Positions 1 through 8,820 of a DNA stretch of 64,000 nt are shown one piece after another. The stretch's first letter is position 1, and every line of letters starts with the position of its first letter. The notes under the pieces are model-generated. The model saw only the letters and a program-made list of their open reading frames with translations, had not been told where the DNA came from and made no database searches. The DNA is taken from contig NZ_AP024814.1 in assembly GCF_019703305.1 (NCBI RefSeq), positions 806,001 to 870,000 of the forward strand. The letters run 5' to 3'. A program made the position numbers and the translations under genes. This DNA comes from Helicobacter sp. NHP19-003. GTDB taxonomy: Bacteria > Campylobacterota > Campylobacteria > Campylobacterales > Helicobacteraceae.

Positions 1-1318
1 AGCTGCCATAACCTAGCCCAAATTGCAACTGCCCCGTGCGCCCCTCCTCGACATTCACCAACAAGTCCATCAGCTGGCTATTGACCCGGCGTTCTTCGAT
101 TTTTACCTTAGAAAAGAAGCCCAAGCGGCGCAACGCACTTTCAGAGCTGGCGACTTTAGTGAGGCTGTAGCGCTCTTTGGGGCTGAGCCACACCTCACGG
201 CGGATCACCCGGTCACTGGTGCGCTGGTTGCCCGAGATGATGATGTCGTTGATGTAGACCATATCCCCCGTTTCAATGTGGTAGATCACCTTCACTTTGC
301 CGTGTTTTTCATCCTTGTCTAGGTCGGGCTTGACCACTGCAAAGGCATAACCCTGGTCGGCAATCTCTCTTTTTAAAATTTGGGCATCCGCACGCATGTG
401 TTCAATGTTAAACACATCCCCTTTGTGGATTTTGATGGATTTTAAAAGTTTGGCCATGGGCACAACTTGTTTATTGATTTTAATGTCAATGCCTGAAATG
501 CGGTATTGAATCCCCTCTTTGACTTTATAGTACAACTTGGCTTTGTGTGTGCCAAAGTTCGTATTCAAGAAAGGGGCGGACACATTGACATCCAAAAACC
601 CATTGCGCAAGTAGACATCTTGGATGCGCATGGAGTCGTACTCCAATTCGTTCAAGTGTAATTTACCCGAGTTCAAGCCCCACATCCACCCCATGAAGTC
701 GCGCTGTTTATTCGCACTCAAGGATTCGACTAGGCGCGGTTTGAGTTGTTTACGCCCCTCATAGACGGACTTTGTGATGTAGATATTGTTCCCACGGTTC
801 ACATCAAAGATGATCCGATATGCCCCCTCGCCGGCTAGGTTCTCTGTGCGGGCTTCCACCACGCTTCCGTAGTAACCCTGTTGCTCTAGGGCGGTTTTTA
901 AAATGTACTTGGCGTTGTCTAGCTTGGTTTCATCGTAGGTGTCGCCCTTTTTAATCCCCATCTGGTTATAAAGATTTTCCTTCTCTTTTTCGGTCCCATA
1001 GCCTTTAATCTCAATGCCAGCAATGCGGGGCTTTTCTTTGAAGTGGAAGACTAATTTGCCCTTTTTAAAAGTGGCATAAACATCTTCAAAGTAACCCTGA
1101 TTGTAGAGAGCCAAGATGGCATCGTCCACCGCTTTGATGTCCAAAACATCGTTGACTCTAATCTTAACAATCTCGTTAGCGAGCATATCCGACATATAAG
1201 ACAGGTTTTTATACTCGATGCGAGTGATCCTCTCCTCAGCGGCATCTAAGGGTAAAAAAAATTGACCGAGCCAAACTAGGCAAACTGTGAAAAACTTTTT
1301 AATGTGGAATCCTTGCAC
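1..1318 (-). CDS. bamA: Outer membrane assembly factor BamA, 5' part (continues beyond window)
   Basis: The minus strand is open from a GTG at 1318 to the window edge (about 439 codons) with no stop. BamA is the Omp85 protein that folds beta-barrels into the outer membrane. What is visible is an N-terminal hydrophobic stretch followed by a run of POTRA-like units, with typical phrases such as [38 protein letters not shown] and [16 protein letters not shown], ending as the barrel begins ([11 protein letters not shown]). The C-terminal barrel is outside the window. No in-frame ATG lies near the start; GTG at 1316-1318 is the best candidate and a TATAAT lies just upstream. It follows mqnE on the same strand, as in H. 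pylori. Identification is firm; the exact start is not. Confidence 0.93.
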   Translation of the reverse strand, partial: MQGFHIKKFFTVCLVWLGQFFLPLDAAEERITRIEYKNLSYMSDMLANEIVKIRVNDVLDIKAVDDAILALYNQGYFEDVYATFKKGKLVFHFKEKPRIAGIEIKGYGTEKEKENLYNQMGIKKGDTYDETKLDNAKYILKTALEQQGYYGSVVEARTENLAGEGAYRIIFDVNRGNNIYITKSVYEGRKQLKPRLVESLSANKQRDFMGWMWGLNSGKLHLNELEYDSMRIQDVYLRNGFLDVNVSAPFLNTNFGTHKAKLYYKVKEGIQYRISGIDIKINKQVVPMAKLLKSIKIHKGDVFNIEHMRADAQILKREIADQGYAFAVVKPDLDKDEKHGKVKVIYHIETGDMVYINDIIISGNQRTSDRVIRREVWLSPKERYSLTKVASSESALRRLGFFSKVKIEERRVNSQLMDLLVNVEEGRTGQLQFGLGYGS

Positions 1319-1338
1319 TTGGCCTTTACAACCCGCAC

Positions 1339-1344
1339 ATTATA
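1339..1344 (-). promoter_or_regulatory. -10 element upstream of bamA
   Basis: On the minus strand TATAAT is preceded by a T/A-rich stretch and lies about 20 bases before the GTG of bamA. Helicobacter sigma-80 promoters rely mainly on an extended -10 with A/T-rich upstream DNA, so this is a good candidate. A start only a few bases before the GTG would give a very short leader. Confidence 0.55.
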
Positions 1345-1393
1345 CCCAAAAATAATATTTAGTAAACAAAAAATTAATAAAAATCCACATTTT

Positions 1394-2476
1394 TCACCAA
1401 GCTTGGATTTGGTTATACAAACTATCCCTTTCAATGGCTTGAAAACGCGCGTCCTTGATTTGGTAAATCAAATCCTCTTTGCCCACCCCTTTTTTGCTCT
1501 TGGCCCCCCCGGCAGATTGGATCATCTCCACCTCGATCGTGCCGTCCAAATCGTCCGCTCCAAACTCTTGCGCTACTAGGGCTAAGTTTAGCCCCAAAGT
1601 CGCCCAGTAAGCTTTGATGTGGGGGATGTTTGGAAGGACTATACGGGCAATGGCAATGGTCTTTAAAATCTCCACCGCGCTCGGGCTTTTTTCCACCTTT
1701 AAAAAGTTGTTGTCTTTTTGATAGAGCAAGGGGATAAAAGCGTTAAAGCCCCCCGCTTTGGCCTCCACTTTATCTTGTGGGCTTTGGGCGTGCTTTAAGC
1801 GTAGCATGTGATCTAGGCGGTTTTCTCTGCTCTCCACATGCCCAAAGAGCATGGTCGCATTGCTCATCTTGCCCAAAGAGTGCCAATATTGGTGGATCTC
1901 AAGCCACCGAGTCGAGCTGACCTTGCCCGCACAAATGTGCTTTCTCACCTTTTCATCAAAAATCTCCGCTCCCCCCCCGGGCATGCTATCTACCCCGGCA
2001 TCTAGCATGTCCTCTAATACCTCTTGGTAGGGCTTGTTAAATTTCGTGCTTAAAAAATGCACCTCCGCCGCTGTCATCGCCTTTAAGTGCAAATCCTTAA
2101 ATTCTGCCTTGATCGCCTTAAACAGCTCAAAATACCACGCATAGCTGTAATGTGGGTTGTGCGCACTCACCACATGCACCTCTTTAATGCCCCGTGCATA
2201 AGAGTCAGAAATTTGCTCTAAAATCTGCGCTTGGGTCATTTCGTAGGGGTTGGGGTTCTTGCGGCTGGCTGAAAAGGCGCAAAACTTACAACTATCCGTG
2301 CAAATATTGCTTGGGTTGATGTGGCGGTTGGTGTTGAAAAAGACTTTATCTTGGTGCATTTGCGTGCGAATCGCATGCGCCTCTTTGGCTAACACAAATA
2401 AATCGTAATCGTAAAGCTTGGCTAACGCACTCGCCTCATGGCACTGCCCACTTAGGGCTTGTTCTAATAAATCCAT
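1394..2476 (-). CDS. mqnE: Aminofutalosine synthase MqnE (radical SAM)
   Basis: This radical-SAM enzyme joins S-adenosylmethionine to 3-enolpyruvyl-benzoate to give aminofutalosine, the first stages of futalosine-type menaquinone synthesis. The 360-residue protein has the cluster motif C59-x3-C63-x2-C66 in NICTDSCKFCAFS and the family motif MPGGGAEIF. The NRHINPSNIC lead-in fits MqnE better than its paralogue MqnC, which usually reads TNVC and CAFYR. It lies just before bamA, the same neighbourhood as in H. pylori. Within the PGGGAE motif the coding strand has a run of eight G (1971-1978 on the plus strand is C8), yet the frame is intact. mqnD (near 10 kb) and a ubiD-like gene (near 24 kb) of the same pathway are also in the window. 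Confidence 0.93.
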   Translation of the reverse strand: MDLLEQALSGQCHEASALAKLYDYDLFVLAKEAHAIRTQMHQDKVFFNTNRHINPSNICTDSCKFCAFSASRKNPNPYEMTQAQILEQISDSYARGIKEVHVVSAHNPHYSYAWYFELFKAIKAEFKDLHLKAMTAAEVHFLSTKFNKPYQEVLEDMLDAGVDSMPGGGAEIFDEKVRKHICAGKVSSTRWLEIHQYWHSLGKMSNATMLFGHVESRENRLDHMLRLKHAQSPQDKVEAKAGGFNAFIPLLYQKDNNFLKVEKSPSAVEILKTIAIARIVLPNIPHIKAYWATLGLNLALVAQEFGADDLDGTIEVEMIQSAGGAKSKKGVGKEDLIYQIKDARFQAIERDSLYNQIQAW

Positions 2477-2498
2477 CGTTTTAATCCTCTATTTTGGG

Positions 2499-3467
2499 TT
2501 ATCCCCCCGTTTTGTAAAAAGCCCGCTCGGACACTTGGTTTTGCGTGCCCGGTTGCCATAAATTCTTTTCGGGCTTGTTGTGCACGCTTTGGTGCAGGGC
2601 TTGGCGCATTAAGGTGGGGTTAGCTTGTAAAATCGCGCTCTTGGCACTCACGCTGTCTTGATAATACAGGCAGGGGAAAATTGTGCCATCGGCGCTCAGG
2701 CGGATTTTATTGCAGTGCTTGCAAAAGTCGTCGTTGTGCGGGGCGATGATCCCAAACTCATAGCCATCCTCTAGGGCGTAAATTTTAGACGGGCTCACCC
2801 CCTCGCTTTTGAGGCATAGATTGGGGTATTTTTGGCGCACCACCTCTAAAATCTGCGCCTCGCTAAGTCCTTTTAGTTGGCTGTTGGCGTGCGTGTTCTC
2901 CATGAACTCGATGAAGCGGATTTGGGCGTTTTTACCCCGTGCAAACTCCAACAACTCTAAAATTTCATCCTCATTGATGCCTTTAAGCACGACCATATTA
3001 AACTTCAGCCCCAAACCCACTTTCAACGCCGCATTAATCCCCTCTAAAACCGCCCCCAAGCCGTCCTTTTGCGAGATTTTGGCGACCCTCTCAGGTTTGA
3101 GCGAATCTAGCGATACATTGACCCGCTCTAGGCCCGCCTCTTTTAGTTGCGCTGCCTGTGCCTTTAGCAAAAACCCATTCGTGGTTAAAGCCAACTTCAC
3201 ATGCGGGGCGTAGGCGTGGATTTTAGCGATAAAGGGGGCTAAATCCTTGCAAATCAAGGGCTCTCCACCCGTGATTCTGATTTTACTCACCCCCTCATCA
3301 ATGGCAATCTTAATAAACTCGAGCATTTTATCAAGGGGCAAAACCTCTTCGCTCCCCACAAAGTCCATCGGTGTGGTGGGCATGCAATACTGACAGCGAA
3401 AATTGCACTGCTTGGTTACAGACACCCGCAAGTAGTCAATTTGGCGCGCAAAGGTATCCACAAGCAT
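2499..3467 (-). CDS. moaA: GTP 3',8-cyclase MoaA (molybdenum cofactor)
   Basis: MoaA is a radical-SAM enzyme that, with MoaC, turns GTP into cyclic pyranopterin monophosphate. The 322-residue protein has the N-terminal cluster C21-x3-C25-x2-C28 ([12 protein letters not shown]), the SAM-binding phrase RITGGEPL, a C-terminal second cluster ([16 protein letters not shown], then FPCLYYQ) and the terminal Gly-Gly typical of active MoaA. I chose the ATG at 3467, which has GGAG six bases upstream; an in-frame GTG four codons earlier would overlap that ribosome site. Its 5' end lies in a 77-bp sequence repeated at 5504-5580. In H. pylori moaA sits directly next to mobA; here 3.7 kb of R-M genes separate them. 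Confidence 0.95.
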   Translation of the reverse strand: MLVDTFARQIDYLRVSVTKQCNFRCQYCMPTTPMDFVGSEEVLPLDKMLEFIKIAIDEGVSKIRITGGEPLICKDLAPFIAKIHAYAPHVKLALTTNGFLLKAQAAQLKEAGLERVNVSLDSLKPERVAKISQKDGLGAVLEGINAALKVGLGLKFNMVVLKGINEDEILELLEFARGKNAQIRFIEFMENTHANSQLKGLSEAQILEVVRQKYPNLCLKSEGVSPSKIYALEDGYEFGIIAPHNDDFCKHCNKIRLSADGTIFPCLYYQDSVSAKSAILQANPTLMRQALHQSVHNKPEKNLWQPGTQNQVSERAFYKTGG

Positions 3468-3468
3468 G

Positions 3469-3545
3469 AACTTCTCCACTTTTTAGGCTAGATGAGTAAA
3501 ATAGCAAATCTATTGACAATTTGGGCTGAAACAAAGACATTTAAC
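3469..3545. repeat. Direct repeat copy A (long target duplication)
   Basis: This stretch matches 5504-5580. The core from TTTTTAGGCTA to GGGCTGAAA (52 bases) differs at only three positions, and weaker matches extend to AACTTCT on one side and CATTTAA on the other. Copy A begins at the moaA start codon region and ends just before the first methylase gene. Both copies hold TTGACA and a GTAAAATAG stretch, so the unit may include promoter elements. The two copies bracket exactly one methylase/nuclease pair. Confidence 0.85.
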
Positions 3546-3555
3546 GACACAAGAC

Positions 3556-4797
3556 ATGGTGGGTTTAAAGGCAGATATGGGCGTGGAGCTTTCTTTTCTT
3601 AAAAATGTGGCAAGTGGCTATGCAAAGTTAAAAGCGCATTACGAGGTGATCAACAGAGATTTATCCCATGCCAGCTCAAGGGACGACATTTGTACCCCCA
3701 TGGCGTGTGTGGAGCGCATGCTAGATTACTTGCCCCAAGAGCTTTGGGAGAGAAAGGGGCTTAAAATCCTCGATCCTTGCGTGGGCAATGGGAATTTTGC
3801 CGCCTACGCTCAGTGTAAAACCAGCCTAGACAATATCCATTGCAACGAACTTTCCAAACAAAGGTTTTTGAATTGTATAGACATCTTAAACCCCAAGCAC
3901 ATCACCAATCAAAACTTTTTTGACATCAACACCCCCCACACCTACGACCTCATCATGGCAAACCCCCCTTACTCAGGTGGGGGCAATAAAAACCGTAGCC
4001 TCTCTAATCGGTTTATAGAACATGCGATCGATTTATTGAAAGATCAAGGTTTCTTGTGTTTTGTAACGCCGACTAATTGGATGAGCTACAACAATAACAA
4101 CATGACACTCAAGAAACTCCTTAGCTGTGGGAGCTTTTTAGTGCTCGACAACGATGTGAAAAAGCATTTCAAGGGCATCGGCTCGTCCTTTGTGGTGTTT
4201 GTGTGGCAAAAGGGGGTGTTTGGCAAAGAAACTTTGGTGAAAAATGCCTTTTTACAAAAAGACAGCCAAAGAGTGCAAATCCCTACAGACTTGCCCTTTT
4301 TGCCCCTGTACCTTTCAAATGAGATCATCAGCCTAGTTCAAAAGTGCCTAAGCACAGAGGAAAACAACGCCTTTGCCTATAGGTGCGATCTGCATAACTT
4401 CACCCAAAAGGACAAATTGAGCGACACCCCCGATGCGATTTTCCAATACGAAACGATCCACACCCCCAAAAAAACCCGTTACGCCACCATCAAGCAAGAC
4501 ATTTACGACAAGTGGATCATCATCATCCCCCTATCCACCTATTTTTTACCCTACATCAAGCACCACGCCAACACCACGCAATCCGTGGGCTACATCGCCT
4601 TTGAGAGCCAAGCAGAAGCGCAAAATTACATGGCGTTTTTAAAACAACCCCACATCAAACTTTTAATCCACCTCACAAGGTATGGCAACTTCAACAACAT
4701 CAAGGTCTTAAAACACCTGAGCTTTGCCAAACAAATGGACTTCACACGAGCAGAGCTTGAAACCATCCACACCCTTTGCCAACACATCAAATACTAA
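3556..4797 (+). CDS. Type II N6-adenine DNA methyltransferase (gamma-class)
   Basis: The 413-residue protein has the SAM-binding motif ILDPCVGNGNFA (about residues 71-82) followed about 55 residues later by the catalytic NPPY (136-139, MANPPYSGGGNKNRS). The order motif I, then NPPY, then a long C-terminal region (presumably target recognition) is the gamma arrangement of adenine-N6 methylases. The N-terminal phrase SSRDDICTPMACVERMLDYL is typical of stand-alone type II methylases. It overlaps the stop of the convergent nuclease gene at 4794, and the pair is bracketed by direct repeats, so I read it as the modification half of a mobile R-M unit. The recognition sequence cannot be told from sequence alone. 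No strong ribosome site is seen before the ATG. Confidence 0.85.
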   Translation: MVGLKADMGVELSFLKNVASGYAKLKAHYEVINRDLSHASSRDDICTPMACVERMLDYLPQELWERKGLKILDPCVGNGNFAAYAQCKTSLDNIHCNELSKQRFLNCIDILNPKHITNQNFFDINTPHTYDLIMANPPYSGGGNKNRSLSNRFIEHAIDLLKDQGFLCFVTPTNWMSYNNNNMTLKKLLSCGSFLVLDNDVKKHFKGIGSSFVVFVWQKGVFGKETLVKNAFLQKDSQRVQIPTDLPFLPLYLSNEIISLVQKCLSTEENNAFAYRCDLHNFTQKDKLSDTPDAIFQYETIHTPKKTRYATIKQDIYDKWIIIIPLSTYFLPYIKHHANTTQSVGYIAFESQAEAQNYMAFLKQPHIKLLIHLTRYGNFNNIKVLKHLSFAKQMDFTRAELETIHTLCQHIKY

Positions 4798-5447
4798 TTG
4801 TTGGCATCCACTTGGATATTGGCGAGGGGTTTATGGTTGAATTGTTCTATGAATTTTTTAACCATAATGTCTTCAATGGCTAAGGATTTAGGCGAAGGAA
4901 AGGGGGCTGACTCGACCCCATGCCATACAATTGTGTAGGGATCATCGCTACAATCGCAAAGGTAGAGTTTAAAGGGCAAACGGGTGGCGACCATCGATTG
5001 TGTGATTTTAATATTTGTGGTGCTTGCGGTGCGCCAATTATAAACGGTGCCACAATTATAAGAGCCCAACCTTTCCTTAAAAGTCTTTCTTGTCTGCCCT
5101 ATTTTAATGATATGCTCTTTGTCTTCAAGGGGGCAAGTGATTAAATAAGCGACCCCGCTAGATTGGTTAAAAATCCTTTGGGCTTCATCGCTCGTAAAAT
5201 TGATTGCCTTGATTTTCTCATTTGTGCGCCGATTGCCTATGATTGTCATAGGCTCGGCTTTGAGTTGGCAGATATAGATAAAGTCGTTTTTACCCGTAAA
5301 AGAAAATTCTTGTAAGGTGGGTTGTTGTTGGATTTCATGGATCGTGAAGGGCTGATCGTTTTGATTTTTTAACGCATACAAGACACCTAAAGCCTTGATA
5401 TACGCCGCCTCACGCTTTGAAACTACACCCCATTTACACAAGTGCAT
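4794..5447 (-). CDS. GIY-YIG family nuclease, probable type II restriction enzyme
   Basis: The 217-residue protein carries a degenerate GIY-YIG core in its second half: AYLI (about 100-103) and IKIG (114-117) as the two strands, then an arginine in QTRKTFKERLGSY (R126) and a glutamate in LAIEDIMVKKFIEQF (E192) with a downstream N-rich end, the usual catalytic layout. The first 90 residues may recognise DNA. It converges with the adenine methylase, overlapping by four bases, which supports a restriction role. Upstream of the ATG at 5447 another frame reads MAQGDKPTLEALK from an ATG at 5491; joining it by one added base gives a natural LEALKDFMHLCKWG, so the true gene may start at 5491 and be frameshifted near 5448-5460. 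Cognate specificity unknown. Confidence 0.7.
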   Translation of the reverse strand: MHLCKWGVVSKREAAYIKALGVLYALKNQNDQPFTIHEIQQQPTLQEFSFTGKNDFIYICQLKAEPMTIIGNRRTNEKIKAINFTSDEAQRIFNQSSGVAYLITCPLEDKEHIIKIGQTRKTFKERLGSYNCGTVYNWRTASTTNIKITQSMVATRLPFKLYLCDCSDDPYTIVWHGVESAPFPSPKSLAIEDIMVKKFIEQFNHKPLANIQVDANN

Positions 5448-5503
5448 AAAGTCTTTAACGCTTCTAAAGTCGGTTTATCGCCCTGTGCCATTAATGCCCC
5501 CCA

Positions 5504-5580
5504 AACTTCTTAGACTTTTTAGGCTAAATGGGTAAAATAGCAAATCCATTGACAATTTGGGCTGAAATGCCGCCATTTAA
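5504..5580. repeat. Direct repeat copy B (long target duplication)
   Basis: This is the second copy of the sequence at 3469-3545, with 49 of 52 core bases identical. It lies immediately upstream of the DpnII-like restriction gene, whose ribosome site begins only nine bases after the repeat ends. One copy plus the intervening methylase/nuclease pair makes a unit of about 2,035 bp. Confidence 0.85.
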
Positions 5581-5598
5581 AACCCTTTAAGGACATTG

Positions 5599-6417
5599 AT
5601 GACAAACCCCATGTCTTTTACGGATTTTTTAGCCACTCTACAAAAGACCAACCGCACGCTTGGCTTTTTCGTGGATTGGCAAAAAGTCTTGAACAACCGC
5701 CAAAAAATCCGCCTTTATGCCAAACACCTAAACACCCTTTTAGGAGTCAGCGCGCCAGACTTGCCCACCAAAGTGGCGCAAATTTTTCAAGACCACCAAG
5801 AAGCCTTTAGCCTTTTGCCCTCACTACTTGCCATTAGAAACCCCAAAGAACTTGTCAAAGGGGGGGTTTTGCAAGACTATTTACAAAGCCCAAAGGGCAT
5901 TTGCACACTCCTACAAGAGAGCGGACTTTTAGAAATCTTTAGCGCACGCCAAATCACAGACCTAAACGATGTGATCTTTGGGATTGAGGTGGGCTTAGAC
6001 AGTAACGCGCGTAAAAACCGCAGCGGGGCGTTGATGGAGCAACACCTAGAAAACGCCTTTCAACAAGCCAAGCTTCATTTTAAAGCACAGGTGAGCGTTA
6101 CAGAGTTTAAGGACTTGCACGGTAGCTTTGGCAACGACATTAAGAAGTTTGATTTTGTGATCTATGGCAACCAAACGACCTACTTCATTGAACGCAATTT
6201 TTACAGCAGCGGGGGGAGCAAATTGAACGAAGTCGCAAGGGCGTATCAAGAGCTTGCCCCCCGTTTTGCCAAGCACCCCCATAAAGAATTTATTTGGATC
6301 ACAGATGGGCAAGGGTGGCTTGAGGCTAAAAATAAACTCCAAGAAGCCTATAAAAGTGTGCGGGTTTATAACCTAAGCCAGCTAGGCACTCTCTTAAATG
6401 AGCTAAGCCATGCCTAA
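5599..6417 (+). CDS. DpnII/MboI-family type II restriction endonuclease (GATC-type)
   Basis: The 272-residue protein strongly resembles DpnII: GIEVGLDSNARKNRSGALME (about 128-147), KKFDFVIYGNQTTYFIERNF (182-201), SGGSKLNEVARAY and EFIWITDGQGWLEAKNKL. In DpnII the corresponding strand reads IEVNFY; here it is IERNFY, so the acidic residue and Asn are kept but a charged Arg replaces Val between them. Known family members cut at GATC. I chose the ATG at 5599 (AAGGA six bases upstream) over the TTG at 5596. The next gene, a DpnA-like methylase, overlaps its end by eight bases but is frameshifted, so protection of host DNA is a question. Confidence 0.88.
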   Translation: MTNPMSFTDFLATLQKTNRTLGFFVDWQKVLNNRQKIRLYAKHLNTLLGVSAPDLPTKVAQIFQDHQEAFSLLPSLLAIRNPKELVKGGVLQDYLQSPKGICTLLQESGLLEIFSARQITDLNDVIFGIEVGLDSNARKNRSGALMEQHLENAFQQAKLHFKAQVSVTEFKDLHGSFGNDIKKFDFVIYGNQTTYFIERNFYSSGGSKLNEVARAYQELAPRFAKHPHKEFIWITDGQGWLEAKNKLQEAYKSVRVYNLSQLGTLLNELSHA

Positions 6418-7215
6418 TTTAGCCTTCGCCAGCTCTGATCAAAAATTTAAACTCTACCACGCCGATTGCAAGGAGGTCTTGCCCCATTTTAAAGAGAGCG
6501 TGGATTTGATCTTTGCCGATCCGCCTTATTTTCTCTCCAATGGAGGGCTTAGTATCCAAAACGGACAGATCGTGAGCGTCAATAAGGGGAGTGGGACAAA
6601 AGCCAAGGGCTAGAGCACATGCACGCCTTTAATGTGGAGTGGCTCAGCCTTGCTAAAGATGCCCTAAAGCCCACAGGTTCGCTATTCATCAGCGCCACTT
6701 ACCACAATCTCTTTTCTTTGGGGCTCGCCTTGCAATCTCTAGGCTTTAAACTCTTAAACATCATCACATGGCATAAGAGCAACCCCCCGCCTAATTTTTC
6801 TTGCCGTACTTTGGTGCATGCCAGCGAGCAAATCTTATGGGCACGCAAAAGCCCCAAACACGCCCACATTTTCAACTACCAGTGCATGAAGGCGCTCAAT
6901 GGGGGTAAGCAAATGCGCGATGTATGGACCTTACCCGCCATCGCCCCGTGGGAGAAAAGCCTAGGCAAGCACCCCACACAAAAACCCCTGAGCCTTTTAG
7001 CCCGCTTGATTCTCATGGCAAGCACAGAAGAGAGCTTGGTTTGCGACCCTTTCAGCGGCTCGGGCTCTACGGGCATTGCGGCGAATTTACTCGGGCGCAA
7101 CTTCGTGGGGATTGAAAGAGAGTTAGAGTTTATCGAGCTAGCCACCAAGCGCAAGCAGGATTTGGATCTGCGTTTTGGCGAGCTGTCTAAAAAAATTTCT
7201 AAGTGGATCGCCTAG
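6410..7215 (+). pseudogene. DpnA-like adenine DNA methyltransferase, frameshifted
   Basis: The product matches the DpnII-system second methylase (DpnA type, beta-class): catalytic FADPPYFLSNGG near residue 40, then a middle region (SLFISATYHN, HKSNPPPNFSCRTLVHASEQ), HPTQKPLSLLARLI and the SAM-binding DPFSGSGSTGIAANLLGRNF at the C-terminus. The first frame stops with TAG at 6611-6613 after VSVNKGSGTKAKG. The other frame reads GEWDKSQGLEHMHAFN across the same bases, which is the expected family sequence. One extra G in the run at 6586-6589 (four G) would join the frames into a protein of about 268 residues. Either a real loss, a slippage state, or a sequencing error. It overlaps the restriction gene upstream and mobA downstream. 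Confidence 0.82.
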
Positions 7216-7772
7216 TGCAAAACTTAAATTGTGTGTTGTTGTGTGGGGGGAAAAGCAGCCGTATGCAAGTGGGGGGCAAGCAGTTTGACAAGGCCCTTTT
7301 GCCCTTTAAAGACACCACGCTTTTAGAGTTTCAGCACGCCAAACTCAAACAATGGTTTCAAGAGGTCTATCTCTCCTGCAAACAGCCCTACCCTTTCAAG
7401 GCGCGGCATTTGATCGAAGCAACAAGCCACTTTAACCCCTTAGTGGGGATGGCACATGCGTTAAGCGCATTACAAACCCCCCTAATCTTTATCCCCGTGG
7501 ATATGCCTTTTATCACGCAAGAAAGCCTTTTAAAACTCTATGACAACCGCTTTAAAGCTCCTCTAATTTATCTAAAAAGCCCCAAGACCTTTTACTTGCC
7601 GAGTTTATGCCAGCCGAGTGCCCTAGACCTCCTGCAAGAGGCTCTAGATGGGGGGCAAGAAAAAGTGGGGGCAGTGTTTGCCAAAATAGGCTTTGGGGTA
7701 GAAGTGATCGAGAGTAAAGAGTTTTGCAATTTAAACACCTACAACGACTACACAGAGGCGTTAAATGGCTGA
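7203..7772 (+). CDS. mobA: Molybdenum cofactor guanylyltransferase MobA
   Basis: MobA transfers GMP from GTP to molybdopterin to make the bis-MGD precursor. The 189-residue protein has the nucleotide-binding start VLLCGGKSSRM (residues 11-21) with the downstream Lys in FDKALLPF and the metal-binding strand IFIPVDMPFI. The GTG at 7203 gives an N-terminus of usual length; a GTG at 7215 is possible. It overlaps the methylase stop upstream and flhB downstream by eight bases. moaA, its pathway partner, lies 3.7 kb away on the other strand across the R-M island. Confidence 0.9.
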   Translation: MDRLVQNLNCVLLCGGKSSRMQVGGKQFDKALLPFKDTTLLEFQHAKLKQWFQEVYLSCKQPYPFKARHLIEATSHFNPLVGMAHALSALQTPLIFIPVDMPFITQESLLKLYDNRFKAPLIYLKSPKTFYLPSLCQPSALDLLQEALDGGQEKVGAVFAKIGFGVEVIESKEFCNLNTYNDYTEALNG

Positions 7773-8820
7773 AGAAGAAAAAACCGAGCTCCCCTCGGCA
7801 AAAAAGATTGAAAAAGCAAGAGAAGAGGGCAATGTCGCCAAGAGTTTGGAGGTCTTAGGGTTTTTAGGCTTGCTGGGCAGTTTTGGGGGGATTTTTGTGT
7901 TTTTTCAATTTTGGCTCGAGAGTTTTGAGAGCATGTTTAGGCAGTCCTTGCGCTGGGTGAAGTTAGACTTCACCCCCCATAATTTGTATGTACTGTCCTT
8001 GCAACTGCTGAAAGACATTCTATGGGTGCTGTTGCCTTTTCTCTTTTTAGTGGGGCTTGTGGCGTTTTTGGCAAATGTCTTGCAATTTGGCTTTTTATTC
8101 AGCCCCAAAGCCATTGAGCCTAAATGGAGCAAAATCAACCCCATCACAGGCTTTAAAAATCTATTCAGCCTCAAACGGCTCTTAGATGGGCTGTTGATCA
8201 CCACAAAGGTGTTGATCGCTTTCATTTTGGGCTTTGTCTTGGTGTATTCATTTGTGGATGAACTCACGGGTGTGGCGCAATTTAATTACAAAGACCAGCT
8301 CTTGTGGTTTAAAGGCAAGTCTTTAGAGGTCATTGCGGGTTTGTTGTTCTTGTTTCTCGTGGCTTCTTTGTTAGATTTTATGCTCAAACGGCGGCAATAC
8401 ATAGAGTCCTTAAAAATGACAAAACAAGAAGTCAAGGATGAATACAAACAACAAGAGGGCAACCCCGAGATCAAAGCCAAAATCAAGCAACTCATGCTGA
8501 AAAACTCCATGAGTAAAATGATGGCGGCCATCCCCAGCGCAAATGTGGTCGTTACTAACCCAACACACTACGCTGTGGCGTTGAGGTTTGAAGAAAACGA
8601 CCCCGCCCCTGTGGTTGTGGCTAAGGGCATAGACCACTTAGCCATCCGCATTAAAGGTGTGGCAAGAGAACACGAAATCGAAATCATAGAAAACCCTAAA
8701 CTCGCTAGACAGCTCTACCAAGATGTGGACATTGATGAGGTGATCCCTAAAGTGCTCTTTGAGGCGGTGGCGATTGTATTTGCCCAAGTGGCGCACATCC
8801 AGCAAATGAAGAACCGCTAA
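7765..8820 (+). CDS. flhB: Flagellar export switch protein FlhB
   Basis: FlhB is the membrane component of the flagellar type III export gate that switches substrate class by cleaving itself. The 351-residue protein shows a basic N-terminus (PSAKKIEKAREEGNVAKS), four hydrophobic segments (about residues 31-52, 83-110, 146-164, 187-206) and the self-cleavage NPTH at 265-268 within VVVTNPTHYAVALRF. Length and motifs are complete. It is translationally coupled to mobA (eight-base overlap), the same order as in H. pylori, and its stop overlaps that of the convergent hydrolase by four bases. Confidence 0.96.
   Translation: MAEEEKTELPSAKKIEKAREEGNVAKSLEVLGFLGLLGSFGGIFVFFQFWLESFESMFRQSLRWVKLDFTPHNLYVLSLQLLKDILWVLLPFLFLVGLVAFLANVLQFGFLFSPKAIEPKWSKINPITGFKNLFSLKRLLDGLLITTKVLIAFILGFVLVYSFVDELTGVAQFNYKDQLLWFKGKSLEVIAGLLFLFLVASLLDFMLKRRQYIESLKMTKQEVKDEYKQQEGNPEIKAKIKQLMLKNSMSKMMAAIPSANVVVTNPTHYAVALRFEENDPAPVVVAKGIDHLAIRIKGVAREHEIEIIENPKLARQLYQDVDIDEVIPKVLFEAVAIVFAQVAHIQQMKNR

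Noticed and set aside
1394-2476. Calling this gene mqnC
   Set aside because: The lead-in NRHINPSNIC and CAFSASRK fit MqnE; MqnC has a different pattern, and the neighbour bamA matches the mqnE locus.
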